From NCBI RefSeq assembly GCF_041146795.1, contig NC_135175.1, positions 24,095,075-24,159,074 of the forward strand: a DNA stretch of 64,000 nucleotides, in the 5' to 3' direction. Positions within the stretch are counted from its first letter, which is position 1. Each line of letters starts with the position of its first letter. Below are positions 28,501 through 52,400 of the stretch, piece after piece. The notes under the pieces are model-generated. The model ran no database searches and was not told the DNA's origin. It saw only the letters and a list, made by a program, of their open reading frames with translations. This DNA is from Maylandia zebra. Lineage: Eukaryota > Chordata > Actinopteri > Cichliformes > Cichlidae. A program made the translations under genes and the position numbers.

Positions 28501-30028
28501 ACAGCCAAGTTATGATGTTCGGTGTTTTGTCCAGTTTATCTCCCTGTTGCTCTGTGCCACCCTACACAAAGGCGTCTCGCTCATAAGCCTGCACTCTTTG
28601 ATATCCACTGTGACTAATTGAGGGTGAGTGGGAAGAGAAGAGAACAGAGAGAGACAGAGTAACAGTTACACTATGTTAGACAGAGATGAATAATTACTAA
28701 TGAATATTTTTCAGTTTCAACAGTTTTCAACAGTAGTTTCCTGTTTTATTTTGATAGTCTCTTGCCTTGACAATATTTTCTGTTGCTGCAGCGTCAAGAG
28801 GACTTGAGTCATGAACTCAAGTCCTCTTGACGCTTTATAACCAGCTACTTTGCACGTACAGCGAGTGAAGGCATTGGGTAAACCGAATCAGGCTAAATTA
28901 AATCGAGCTATTAGACCTGAGTGAACTCGTATTGATCAGAGTTAGAACAACTAAAATAAACTTAGATTAACCTGAAAGGAACTAATATAGGTTAAGCGGT
29001 AGTTGATACAAATCAGGATTTAAAACCAAACCTGGGAAGGGGGAGAAATATATCTTTGTTTTGCTTTTGTTTGTTTGTTTTTTTATCTTCTTTTTTTATT
29101 TAAAATAACTAATGCCATATATACACACCATATACACATTTTTATAGTCAATCCTCATGTATTTACTGTGTGCGTATTAACTAGTAATCCATCCTTATTC
29201 CAGCATCTATGAACCACCATACATGTTATAAATGTTATCGTTTTTGTCATGTTTATATCATGTCAGTATTCTCTGTAATGTAACTGAAATCCATTGACTA
29301 AAACTACCACAAGATGGCAGTGTAGGGCTTGGAAATTAAAAAGAGAAAAATCATCCAAGATCGGACATTTTCTCTGCAACTTTTTAATCATTAAGGAGCA
29401 TGTAGGCCATAGAAACACCGACAATAAACCATAATGTGGCTGATTTCTGCATTGTTAATGTTTTTTTAAACAATTTGGTGGTGTAAGTTATGAGACGTTG
29501 TATTCATGTAAAAATCTACATCGCAGTTGTAATTTTGCTCAATAAAAAACAGCAGCGTTTTCACATTTACTCTATATAGCTGAGATTTTTTTCCCCTACC
29601 GAAAACCTTTTGATAAAATTCACACTGTTCAAGAACCAGAAATTCCGAGCTCACTGCGTGCACTTGAATGCAACAGCAAGTTTGTTGTGGTGGCTTCGTC
29701 AAAGTGGGTCTTTAAGGCCGCCCCGCGTGGATCTTACCGATCTCGGTGCCTTTTCCCAACGTGAACGTGAGGCCGAAACCTTTGAGGCCGCTGTCCGTGT
29801 CGAGGACCACATAGGCGGCCGAGTAGTCCGGGTCGGTGTGCTGCAGCGTGGACATGAGAGGGAGGGGGGAAAGGTCTCATTCTTGTGACTGTGTCTGTGA
29901 ATGCGAACATGCACGCGCGTGGAGAACGAGCTGCACAAACTTCTTACCATCGCGTCTGAGCCGTGCTGCTCCAGGGACGTCGGGAACCTCACATCCCTCA
30001 CTCTCAAATTAACAATTTTGTGCGACAT
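25524..30028 (-). CDS. enosf1: ENOSF1 (mitochondrial enolase superfamily member 1), complete
   Basis: Enolase-superfamily dehydratase of the mandelate racemase subgroup; the human enzyme acts on L-fuconate. Fifteen coding exons (minus, 5' to 3'): 30028-29948, 29840-29738, 28366-28251, 27820-27734, 27644-27618, 27532-27460, 27354-27316, 27197-27115, 27030-26908, 26834-26700, 26382-26341, 26259-26130, 25986-25887, 25802-25721, 25616-25524. All phases agree; 437 aa (human 443). Start [20 protein letters not shown]. Motifs: [40 protein letters not shown] with catalytic Lys219; [10 protein letters not shown] with metal ligand Asp247; [32 protein letters not shown] with catalytic His352. The 27-nt exon 5 (PLWKLLVDM) and the 39-nt exon 7 are very small. 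The last intron has a GC donor. Introns carry two perfect hairpins. Confidence 0.95.
28055..28092. repeat. Perfect 18-bp inverted repeat, 2-nt loop
   Basis: Arms 28055-28072 and 28075-28092 are exact reverse complements (core tgacatatttta). It lies in ENOSF1 intron 3 in AT-rich DNA, downstream of a 'tgtgggcacc' stretch typical of fish repeats. Confidence 0.85.
28791..28833. repeat. Perfect 19-bp inverted repeat, 5-nt loop
   Basis: Arms 28791-28809 and 28815-28833 are exact reverse complements (gcgtcaagaggacttgagt), with loop catga. It is in ENOSF1 intron 2. The 9-mer tcaagagga/tcctcttga is not otherwise repeated nearby. Confidence 0.9.
28834..29737. other. ENOSF1 intron 2 remainder
   Basis: AT-rich intron sequence. 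It contains a CTCF-like core at 29307-29320 (CCACAAGATGGCAG). No other feature recognised. Confidence 0.4.
29307..29320 (+). promoter_or_regulatory. CTCF-like motif
   Basis: CCACAAGATGGCAG matches the CTCF core (CCAxxAGxxGGCxx) in all key positions. It lies in ENOSF1 intron 2, about 700 bases from the ENOSF1 start. Occupancy is not known. Confidence 0.4.
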
Positions 30029-30220
30029 CTCTGCGCACAGATTAAATCTGTCATGTGATCGAAGCGGTTTCTGCTGTTGTGACCTCTGTAAGCTTACCCC
30101 ACCCACTTCACCGTGTCGTGCCGGTTTAAACATTAAAGATGAGGCTTAAAGAGACAAATCAAAGCGTCTGGTCTCTAAGTGAATAATAAAAATATAAAAA
30201 TACACTGTGTAAAATCGCGT

Positions 30221-30226
30221 TTTATT
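30221..30226 (-). terminator. YES1 polyadenylation signal
   Basis: AATAAA on the minus strand (plus 'tttatt'), about 1.07 kb past the YES1 stop. A nearer one is at 30905-30910. The distal one ends YES1 only about 190 bases before the ENOSF1 start codon. Confidence 0.5.
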
Positions 30227-31292
30227 GTACAAATTCCCCAGGTGAGTCTCCACCCACAACCTGCCTCCCCGGTAAACTTTGCAGTCTTGTCAATTTTATC
30301 AATAATCATACAAAATGAGGAGTTTATAAAGCCCTTCATTACAAGCTCGGTCATCAACTGGAATTAATAACAATATAATATTGTCCTGTCGAGTCCATAC
30401 AGGAGCAAAGAGAAGAGCTATCATACACATCACTGCCATACAAACAACAGTTTTTGCAGAGTCACCATAAAACACGAGAGTCTGAGTTTCATCCCATCCC
30501 TGTTTAAACGTTAAATAGACCCAGTGACACACTATACAAACGTCTTTCATGTAAGCATGTCTCTGCAGCGATTACAGTGGGATTATAGTAACCGGGGCAG
30601 TGAGGGACACAAAGAATTATGGCATTGTAATCACAAAGTCTCTTCTGGAGGATGATGGACAGCGAGGGGAAGTCTTCAAATGAAGCTTTAAATCAATGTC
30701 CGTGAGATTATAAATTCTAGGAACATATTTGTTCTTTTTTAAAAAAGACAGAGTTTATCACAATCTTAATCATGTCTACTGCAACTGCTGACGTGAATAA
30801 AGATAAGCCGTGTGGAATTTGGACCATCAACCTCACCCTGAGAATGTCTCCCCGTTAGGAAAATATATTATTTCTTATCAACAATTAATCATTATGTTGC
30901 ATAATTTATTGTTACAGCACAAATTTGGAGGCAAATGAGTGCGACGGCCGGCTTTTCTCAGTGGGTTTTTCGTCCGCGAGGCTTCGTCACAGCTTATTTC
31001 ACAGGAGTAAGAATCCCACGTGGAGTGTATCTGAAACATTTCTCTGAAATCGGAAACCACAGTCATATTCAGAAATTCACACATCTAAGACTTGAGTAGT
31101 ACCGTAGGTTAACACAAAATTATGAAATGCAACAAAATCTTGTGTGGACACTGGAAACAGAAAAAAAGGAAGAGAGAAAATGTAGAGCAAGTAGTGGTTT
31201 GTGTGACTGGCAGTTTCCGGTCAACTTTTTCTGGACTTGTCATTAAACAAGCTTCCTCTGGGCGTAGGGATACACAGAAGAGTCCAGTCTGG
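30227..31292 (-). other. YES1 3' UTR (inferred)
   Basis: Sequence between the YES1 stop and the distal AATAAA. It has no coding potential of note. Length assumes use of the distal signal. Confidence 0.5.
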
Positions 31293-42673
<11,381 letters not shown>

Positions 42674-42682
42674 CTTCTCACC

Positions 42683-43359
42683 CTTGAGAAAGAACACACA
42701 ACAAGAAGATATTATTTCAGTGTAAACAGAGGAAGAGGATGAGACAGTATAGATGGAGGGGCTGAGGGGCATATAGGATTACTGACTACAACATAAGGTC
42801 TGCAGGAACTGGAACAAGCATTATGAAATAAAAATGTATTGACCTGATATGATTATGTGAATCATTTTATTGTTGTTAAAACCTCTAAGACTATAAGCCA
42901 TGTGGTAACTGGGACATATGGATAAATGTAAAATCCGATTTGAATCACTCAAACAAGGCCATGTAGATAAAACTGTGCAGTTCTGTCATTTTCACTATTA
43001 CCATCTATTACTTGACGCTCCTGTTCCATCAAGAGACTCTGTAAACAAATAACAGATTTTATGCTATTTAAATCTACTCCACATTATATAGGGAAATGCA
43101 TATTTCTTTGGAGTATCTACATTTATGCCTTGCTGCAATTCAGACAAGTCTGTATGGGGCCCTCCATCCATGGATGGTTACCAAATGGGTTCAACATGCC
43201 AAAGATCCAGAGGGCCAAAGTGTCACAGTCCATTTCTATGAAGTGACAGTTCATGCCTTTTATTAAAAATCAATCAAATTACAGCAAAGAGTAGCAGAAG
43301 TATCATAAGACACAAAATGACCACATAAGCCCTCAGGCATCCTAATTGGGTGCCCGAAC
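42683..43359. other. YES1 intron 1, proximal part
   Basis: No feature recognised apart from the splice acceptor (ctcaag, 42683 upward). Confidence 0.4.
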
Positions 43360-43902
43360 CAGGGCCGGCCCGTGGCATAGGGCTTTGGAGCGTGATGTCA
43401 CGGGGGTGGGCGTGGAAAGGATTTTGGCCCGATCCGCCATTTTGGGGGTCTAAGTGAAAAAGGAGCGAAAGCATAGCCATGGTTCGTATTTGCTGTGTGG
43501 TCCGCTGCAATGTTCGATCACACGACCGGCAAGAGAATAAGCTTGAAAATGGTTTATCTTTTCATTCTTTCCCAACCTGGAAGCAACATGAGGCAGCTCG
43601 TGTATCGATGTTAGCAAACGAAGGCGTCCAGCCTGGATAGCAGCTGTGATAGGCCGTATAGGCAAATGCTAAGGGCGCCGTCCATCAGGGGGCACCACGC
43701 CAGTGCCACAAATGTTGAAAAAAAAAGAAAAGTTGGTACTATTATTTCTAAATACAAAAAATAATCCCACGTTAATTAAAATGCAAAGTAAAGCTTATTT
43801 AATAGAAATATTATTTGTTACAACATTACACTACACTGCTGATGTAGGGGGGCGCCACCTAAAATCTTGCCTAGGGCGCCAGATTGGTTAGGGCCGTTTC
43901 TG
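43360..43902 (+). mobile_element. Non-autonomous DNA transposon carrying a THAP-domain fragment
   Basis: Termini CAGGGCCGGCC and (reverse complement of the right end) CAGAAACGGCC are weak inverted repeats. An exact 8-bp duplication GCCCGAAC flanks the unit (43352-43359 and 43903-43910). 8-bp duplications occur in hAT and P superfamilies; P transposases carry a THAP zinc finger. From 43479 the plus strand reads MVRICCVVRCNVRSHDRQ.. ENGLSFHSFPTWKQ, the start of a C2CH THAP domain, and a +1-type frame change later gives WIAAVIGRI, the usual continuation. It is in YES1 intron 1. The right part contains 'gggcgcc' repeats typical of fish non-autonomous elements. Confidence 0.65.
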
Positions 43903-44054
43903 GCCCGAACCACCTGATATTTTTCGTTTCGATGTGGAGTAAAGTCTCTACTCTGAGTCCCCAATCAACCCTTGGTGGAAACTCATTTCTGCCCCGTGTA
44001 TCTGCAATCTCACTTTTTGATTAATTGAGGTTAAGAATGTAGACTGACATATCA

Positions 44055-44400
44055 TAGCTTTGGGTTAATCAAACCCCTCACTTCTGAACCAAGATATTTG
44101 TGGCAACAACTTGTCCCTGACTTGCAGTGGGCACTTAAATCTTTTCTGGCCAAGAAACATGGCCTTAGACTTGGAGGTGCTGATTTCCATTCCTGCGGGC
44201 TCACACTTGGCTATGAACTACTCCAGAGCAAGTTGGAGGTCACCACCTGATGAAGCCAACAGAACCACATCATGCGCAAAAAGCTGAGATGTGACCTTGA
44301 GGCCAGATAGGGAAAGTGGAAATCTTCTGCTACTTGGCTATGTCACAGATTATGTTCATAAAAGCTACGTACAGATAAAGGCAGCCTTGTTGGAGGCCCA
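44055..44400 (-). mobile_element. LINE reverse-transcriptase fragment
   Basis: The minus strand encodes GLQQGCL.. FMNII.., then HDVVLLASSGGDLQLALE, then CEPAGMEISTSKSKAMFLGQ: the RT blocks (GLRQGCPLSP, FADDVVLLA with the second Asp retained, GMxISTSKSEAM) of a common fish non-LTR element of the RTE/Rex group. Stops are present and the ends are lost. It is in YES1 intron 1. Confidence 0.65.
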
Positions 44401-46292
44401 ATAGCCACTATAAAGAAAATTAAAGAAACCATAAAGAGACATCGTCGGATAATCACAAAACAGACGTAATAATTAAAAGAATAAAATGATTGCAAAGAGA
44501 AAAAGCAACCAACAAATACTTACAGCGACACAGAAAACAGCATAAACTGACCAGAAACAAAATGCAACAAAACCACTAAGAAACACTCAAAGCCACACAA
44601 TCATATTACAAAGTGATACAAAATGACAGCAAAAGGAAATTACTACAAATTTGATTATAAATGAGCGACACAATAATCGGTGTCGGACAAAACTGTGAGT
44701 CATTTTTGTGTCCGAGCCTGAGATTCCTGGATTTTGTGTCTTTGTCCGGGCATCTTAGTCCTCTGCTTTTTACACGTCTCTGCCAAGTGGTCTACCATTT
44801 CACAATCTATCAATGCCTCAGCCTGACCACGCTGGAAGATTTAAAGCATTGATGTGTCTCTATCGGCGTGGTTGTCATTCCTCTTCCTAACATAATTTGG
44901 ATGGAGTCACACTGAGGCATTCTTTTGTGGAGTGAAGGCCTGGAAAATGTGGAGACAATCAGATACGCTCGTAAAGAAGTCTGAGCGCTGGGAGATCAGA
45001 ACGGTTTCATTTGCCAAGAACAACGGCTGAACGCAGAGTAGGAGCTGGTTTACTGACACTCCAAGACAGTAAAACAAAAGAGGTAAAAGATTTTTATAAA
45101 GAGCTGATATGTTCAGCGTGGAAGTAGACTAAACACAGCGCTACTGAGCAATACGGCGGCACAGTTGGTTACAGCAGCGCACTGAATTACAGGGCAGTGA
45201 TCGTACAATCATCAGTGAAAGAGGATCTACTGGTGCAGTAATACATCTCTCTTTGATTTTGTAACAGTGGCCTTGATGTTGGGAGGTGGGAGGGATTTGT
45301 CCTCATCGTAGAGGGAGGTTCATAATCAAGAGTTCATCGAGTTCTTCAGCTAAACTGCCAAAGAAATCAACAAAACGGGGACAAACCGCAGAAACCTTCC
45401 AAAGATTCAGAACACTTTGCTTAAATAAAACTGTGCAAATTGCAGGTTGCAAGTCATGCTGGGTACTGGTCGTCTTCCACAAAACATTTTTTATGGGTGG
45501 TCAGTTAGTGGAGTTGTGTCAGAAAGACGGATTTCTTAAAAACAGCTTCAAATGAATATGTCGGTAAATCTGATCTCAGATTTTAGATCTGCAGCTGACA
45601 TGCTGAGAATGTTGGCATGGAAAAAAAAAAACACTTTTCTGAACCAAACTTTCCTTTAACCTCGAGACAAAACCAGTGTCACGGAAAGCAGAGGGCTTTG
45701 CTCAGTGGTCGACTCGGGTGGCCTTGTATTTCACATTTAGACAGATGGGTGCCTGGCCCGCCTGGTCAGCAGTGAAGCTATCACACTGTAAAACACTGGC
45801 CGGCATCCCGGGAATATTTGCACTTTAGAAATGTTTTTCCTTCCAAAAATAAGGCCTCAGTCATTTCATAAAAGTGACGTCAGTCTCCCAAAATCATCAT
45901 AAATACTGAAGTTAAGAGATTTAAAAATAAAGTATGTGTCTTTTATTTTTATACTATACCAGAATGCTGTTAAATAATTACACATCACACAGTTTTTTTG
46001 GTCAGTGTAGTAATGTAGTGAGATAATGGATTAATAACTTATTTGTTAAGATGATTTCTTTTCTGCTTTGGAAAAATCAATCTTGTAGAAGGAAAGAGGA
46101 ACCAAGAATCGGCCATAAACGCGATGCCTTCAGTTCACATGTGATCTTTGTTTAACATTTTCACCATCCCTCTGATAAAGCTACAAAAAATGCTCCTAAA
46201 AGTGATTTTAAAAAAATCAGTGTGTTCAAAGTTTAGTCTTTTTAATCAATGCTACAAGACTTATTTTTAGCAATGAAGGGTTTCAGTGCTGG
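44401..46292. other. YES1 intron 1
   Basis: No recognised gene or repeat family. Short open frames only. Confidence 0.4.
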
Positions 46293-46460
46293 TCTGACAG
46301 CTGTTGAATTTGTCTTTCAGTTGCTGGGTGGATGCTTTGATCTCTCTGACTACATCTGATCAGATATCTGATCAGATGTAGTCAGATATCTGATCAGATG
46401 TAGTCAGAGAGATCAAAGCATCTGCCCAGCAACTGAAAGACAAATTCAACAGCTGTCAGA
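46293..46460. repeat. 168-bp near-perfect inverted repeat (foldback)
   Basis: The outer arms (from tctgacagctgttgaattt to aaattcaacagctgtcaga) are reverse complements for about 70 bases with two adjacent mismatches. The centre holds overlapping gatcagatatctgatc palindromes with a 'gatgtagtca' unit present twice on the right side and once on the left. Lies in YES1 intron 1. No target duplication or transposon terminus was identified. Confidence 0.9.
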
Positions 46461-49400
46461 TGTCTCACAGATGCTGTTTACGCCACAGTTCATGCGTGAA
46501 AGTGGTCACAGCTTTTGTATTTGGGCTTTGATGATAAACTGGATATTTTAAACTACATTGTTGCACACACGTATGATATATGATATTCTCATATGATAAT
46601 ATCATATAATTGTTCTTTTTGTAGGATTTTACACAATATTGGGAAAAAAAACCTACACCTTCCTGAACCTGGATTTTGAGTGAAATTAATTTGTCAAAAA
46701 TGAGACAAAACTCACAATAAACAAAGTCAAAAATTAGTTTTTTTAAATATAGCATATTCATTTCATTTTCTTTTTTATTAATATAGCACAAATACTGACT
46801 CAAATCCGGCATTGTGGCAGCCAAGTTTGGTATGCACTTTCTTGTTTTTTGTTAAGGGTTAGGAAACATTAGCATGCTTTAACAATAAACTAAGATACCA
46901 AACATAGAAAATATTTCTTGCAAAATACCAACATGGACTATTTGGTTAGCAATTAGATTAAATCACAGTGGTTGATAAGCATGGCTTCACAGTGCTTTAG
47001 TCTTCATAAAAAGAAAGATACTGAGTTCATTAGGTAATTGTTAAAGTTAGCATGCTGTTTGCTTTTCGATACAATGATCAATAAGCTGATCAAAAATGAA
47101 AAGTGTTAACAATAATCCTAAATTTGATTTATGCTGTTAAAAGTTTAACAACAAAGCTATCAGCCTGTTGACAGTACATTTAAGGTTCTGTACTTTAAGC
47201 TAGCAAGTTAAATTCACTGAAATTCCCATCGGATACTGAAAGGAGTTTATCTGTCAGCACACACTCACTTCCTCATCCTATTTGTATTAATACAGAAGCA
47301 ATAACTATGATATATGGTGTTTAACTGAAGGCTGGGCTATAACTGCAGTGGAGCATACTAAACAGATAGATTCCTATCTCAGTGTCACAATATCCTTCCA
47401 AAACCCCAATGATAAAAACTCAGATACGATTCCTGTTACTGGTTGTGTGAAGAAAGAAATGTTATGAAATGTAGGGTACAGGGAGAGTTTTGCTGAATGC
47501 TTGTGCTGAATGAGGAGGGGGCCAAACGGGCTCATAGCCAGCTTTACCAGCTTAAATGACTAGGATTATGAGGATGGTGGATTTAACTTAAGAGGATAAT
47601 AACAGAAAACAAAAAAAGAGGAGTGACCACCGGTGGCAGTAGCTGAAACACAGAAGACTTCTGACTCTACAGTCACTTTGGCCTATTAAATATTTGTTGT
47701 GTTCATGGGCTTCTCACATGAGCAGAATTATGAGGGCTATCAGCTGAAGAGGAGGCTCTTAAGGGCTCTTTGCTGTGACGATACAAAGAGGACTGGCTTT
47801 GCCTGAAGCCTCTAAATCAGCTCAGTTAGCTCTCTGTCAGTCTGCCAGTCATCACATACTGACACCACAGGCTTTGTCTACACTGAAAATCGAGAGCTTT
47901 AGGAGAAAATATGGCACAAAAATAAAAGATGCAACAGCAACAATGTTAAGGCCAGTGAGCATGCATAGCTGTCATGAACCCCCCCCCCCCCCAAACCTCC
48001 ACAATCACAAGAAAAATCACACTCTAACATCAAAATGCCTCACTCTCTTTTGCACTCAGCGCAACACAAGATCTGTAGCAGAATCATGAAGCCAGAAGGA
48101 AAATCTGACTTGCTGCTAATTATAGTAACTTACTCTAATTGCGGACAACATCCCACTGCCCCCAGGATGCTAACATGACCTACAACAGCATGCAAACACG
48201 AGAAGACTCCCAGTAGCACCAGTCGGAGCCATAAAGGAACAATGAGAGAGGAAGGTGAAGGGTTTAAAAATGGGGAAGCTTACATGTCACCACATGCACA
48301 TATAAACCAAGGCCTCTTTTACTATCTGATTGGAAAGGTTTGGTGCTATTGTCTAAGAACTGCTATGTTCTGACAGACAGACAGAAGATCAGTAAGTAAG
48401 AAAGCTTGACATATCACTAGATGCGGGCGGATAGACCCAAATATCGACAGTATCGATACCAATGCTGGTACTGGATTGATACTAGTACGATAGGACTGAT
48501 ACTTTGTTTTTATCCTCTGAGTTCAATATCTAGCTGACTGAATTGTGCTAAATAAGTGAGAAATAAAAAAAATGCACCTCGAAAACACGTCAGAACCTTT
48601 TTGCGTTGACTTTCACATCTATTTTATTTACAGCATGTACACATTTAAACAACAGAAGCTGACCCAAAGTGCTTCAGAGACAGCCACGTTAACCTGGCTT
48701 TATTAGTAAAAAGTATCAGTGTCGCTATTGGTGTTGATATGGAATAAAAGCTTTTTCATTTGGTACAAAAATGCTCTGCTCAGATTAAAGATTGTCATTT
48801 TCCAGCCCAACAAACTGAGAAATTATCTATATATCACTTGTATATCACCAGCAGAAGCCTTTTCTGTAGCATGAACGACAGAGAGGTGAAAAATACCTGC
48901 AACACAGAAACATAAATATGTTTTCCATCACTGCTGAGCTTCCTTCTGTTTCCACAGAGTCTCAAAAGACCCAAAGACTAGACACTATCTCTGTTTAATA
49001 TTCCTCTTCCAGCGAGGTCAGATTGCCAAGTGAGCTACTGTGGCACAGACAGCTGACAGGGGATTCAGTGAGTTGCTCAAGGACACATCAACAAAGCTGA
49101 TACTTGCCGAAACCTGCCTGCCTGCATGTGAGAGCTTCTTGGCGCTCCCTTAGACTGTCAAGTATTACAGGAAATACATAATAAACCAAAAAAACGACTA
49201 TTTTTGGACATCTGAGGCAGCTCCAGATGTTCCCCCGAGGGACTGCATCCCTCCATAAACATCTGAGATTCAGACAGCAACTCAGACCCTTAACCTTTTG
49301 TATTTAGCGTTTTCAAGCTTTCACTCTTTTCTCGAAGAACTCTTTTGCCTGCTTTGTTTCATTTGTGTATTTACGTAAGCTAACGTGATCTGAGTTTCAG

Positions 49401-52400
49401 TTAAAACCCATCTCCTGTTTTTTCCATGATCTCTTGTAAGACTGATAATTCAAACCTGAACACTTCTTATCAGCGACCTTCTTTTGGCTTCCTTCCCTGA
49501 CTCTGACCACAAAGTGATAATTCCACAGAGGCTTCACAAAACGCTGATAAGACAGAGAGGAGAGCATTTTTCCGTCACTCTCTTGGATTATACTGAAGAG
49601 TTTCACAGGGATCACAGTTCAGAGTGTTTAAGAAGGCTGCAGAGACAATGTTTAGATGAGTAAGCTGAATGTGGAGGAGTCCCATGATCAGAAACCAGAA
49701 CAAAATCTGATTTTTACCTATTACTGCTATAGTAATGCCTGGATTTGCTGTTTTTTTATGCTTTTATATGAATTTTAACTTGTTTCTTTTGGTTTTTGTA
49801 TTGTTAAATAGACCAAAGAGTCACTTTGAAAAGAACTGATTGCTTGCAAAGAATAACCTGCAGCATTACACAAACTTTTATGAGACATCCCCATCAAAAA
49901 TCCAATTCAGAACTTATAATTGGACAAATTGTTTCATGTTTTTTTTTAATTTTATTTAATGTGAGAGCTGCAGTTGTTGCTAGTTTTTACCCATGCTAAT
50001 TCAATTCACTGTTATATGCACATTCCTGAAGCAACCGGTATGATAATAAGGTACAGCTTAACAACTTGCACATATAAAACACATTGAACATAAAACATGC
50101 TGTAAATAAAATTCAGTGAAAACGCGGCGCTTCTAGTGAATTTTAAAACATTTTAAACCAAACACATAACCAACCAGGTTAGGTTAGGTTACCATGGTGA
50201 TTTAGCCACTTTAGTGACACAGAAAACTCCGACTTTAACCCCGACATAGCTCGCTATCACACTAATCTTGCTTTGTAGTACAGACCTCACAACTGTGTTG
50301 GTGTTTCATCTTTTGGATTATGTTTAAAGCCATTATCTTACCGTAACATGACTGCGTGTGTTTATTTAACAAAGAGTCCGTCCAAGAAGTGTGTGTTGTA
50401 GTTTTTGAGTGATACTAGTAGTTTAGCAGCCAGTACCTCTGAGTATGAATAGATAATGTTTGCTGATAACCTAACACTCAAGATTCCCATCTAAATATGG
50501 TCACTTCTGACTCCAAAAAGCAAACAAACAATATGGTGGGAGTCAAAATGCTGAAACTCAAAAGAGGAATCCTCAAACCACTGCATGCATATTTAATATA
50601 TGGCTACAAAAGGAGTGTCTGCCTGCTACCGTGGCAATAAATAGAAATAAATCTGGATTTACCTCTTTCATTAGATGTTTTTAACTTTTAATTTTCAACT
50701 TTTTGAAGTATTTGTATATGCAGATATGATACATGAAAGTGTTGCTAGCCTGATAAGTTACCCAAGATAAAGCTGTGCTAGTGAAGTATAAATTATTACA
50801 TCTTCCTTTTGCATGCCATGCATTATACATGAATTGAAGCCTGATTCTAAGATATTCTAAGATACAGTAAGACTCTCAGTAGTTTGAACAGGCTCAAATC
50901 TTCTGAGATTTAGATTAACTAGATCTTGATAGTTGGCTGGGTGAGAGCTTGGCAGCTTAGCTGAAGGGTAGTATGGTGGTGTTTTCCTCCTCCATCAGTC
51001 ATCAGAGGTCTTACTGAAATACTGCCCAGCATCTTGCCGGGCAGCTGTTAGCTGCTGTCGCTGCGGATGCAGACTGGGCGGGTCTGTGGAGCTTTAATGG
51101 GCTTCAGATCTTCAACAGATGCAGCCTGCGACATTCCTCTGATGCCAAAGAGTTAAATCTGGGTCTGGAGAAACGTCATGTGACGGTGGAGATCTGAAGC
51201 CCCGCAGCATCAAGAGAAACATCAATAAATGGTTCATAATGAGATTTACTCTGCACTGGGTGTTGAGTTCTGTTGCAAGCGTGCTCACAGTAAGCTGATC
51301 CTGAGGCTTACAACACTTTGACATCGATCTGAGAACAAGTTTAGCTTGAAGAGCCTCCTCGCTCATCAGTGTTCGACTTCAGTCCAACAGAAAAAAGGAA
51401 AAAGATCAGTTTTGGTTATTTACATTATTATCATAACTGACTTTATTTAACCTGTCTCAAAACTTCAATGAAGAGCTTGTGGTTGTGCTCATGTCAGTTA
51501 CTGTGCTGCCAGAGAATAGACATCACACATTTTTCAGAATAAAAGCTCTCATGAGAAATCCTGAATGGCGTGCTATTTTTGGGAATCATCCTTTTGCCAG
51601 CACATAACAGGACCGATTGTTTTAAGTGTCAACATCGAAAAACAAAAGGTGACTCCAAAACCCCCAATACAGCCTAGATTAGAGTCTTCTTCACTGAGAT
51701 AGAAACAAAAGCTGTATTTGACATGTGGACTGTGGCATTAGCAGAGTTTAGGAAACACTGGAGCGCTTTGTTCGCAATATCAGAACTAACTCTCCCTTAC
51801 AGACTGCTGATAAGAGGGCAACTCTTAGATATTTGTTCATGCGCCTTCTTTTTTCACGCATGGAGAGCACTGCTCTGATTTCACTCCCTCACATGCTGGA
51901 GAAAGAAGCGAGTGAAGTCCTGAGTTTGAAAAAGAAAAAAATAATGAAAAGAAACATTCTTAGAGTGGTGAACTGATTTAATATGCTAGAAGATGACCTT
52001 ATTAACCAATCATGTGATGAAATTCCAAAATTTCACATCTTCTACTATTAGTATCTTCGTTCAGTGAAGACCTTAAAGAAGGAGAAGTTTCATGTCAGCC
52101 AAAAGAAGAAATGGCATCACTTCAGGTATCCTGAGCTATAAAGAAAACAATATTTTGCTGTTAAGCCCAACATCAGTCTAAAAACACACAAACTAAATGA
52201 TCCACTGAGTATATTCTCTACAAACAGATCAGCCTGGAAACTGTCAACTGTCTTTTTAACCCTCTGACATCCAACCCATCATAGGTGTTCCCAGAACGCT
52301 GATGCTGTTGCATCACCACTGATGACTCAGACCATCAAACTGTAGGAATTGTGCATTAAAAACATCAAAACAACAGCTGCAAACTTCAACAAATGAATCA

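Noticed and set aside
48420-48740. 'tatcgata'-rich stretch resembling a dispersed fish repeat
   Set aside because: No terminal structure or second copy in the window; too weak to call.
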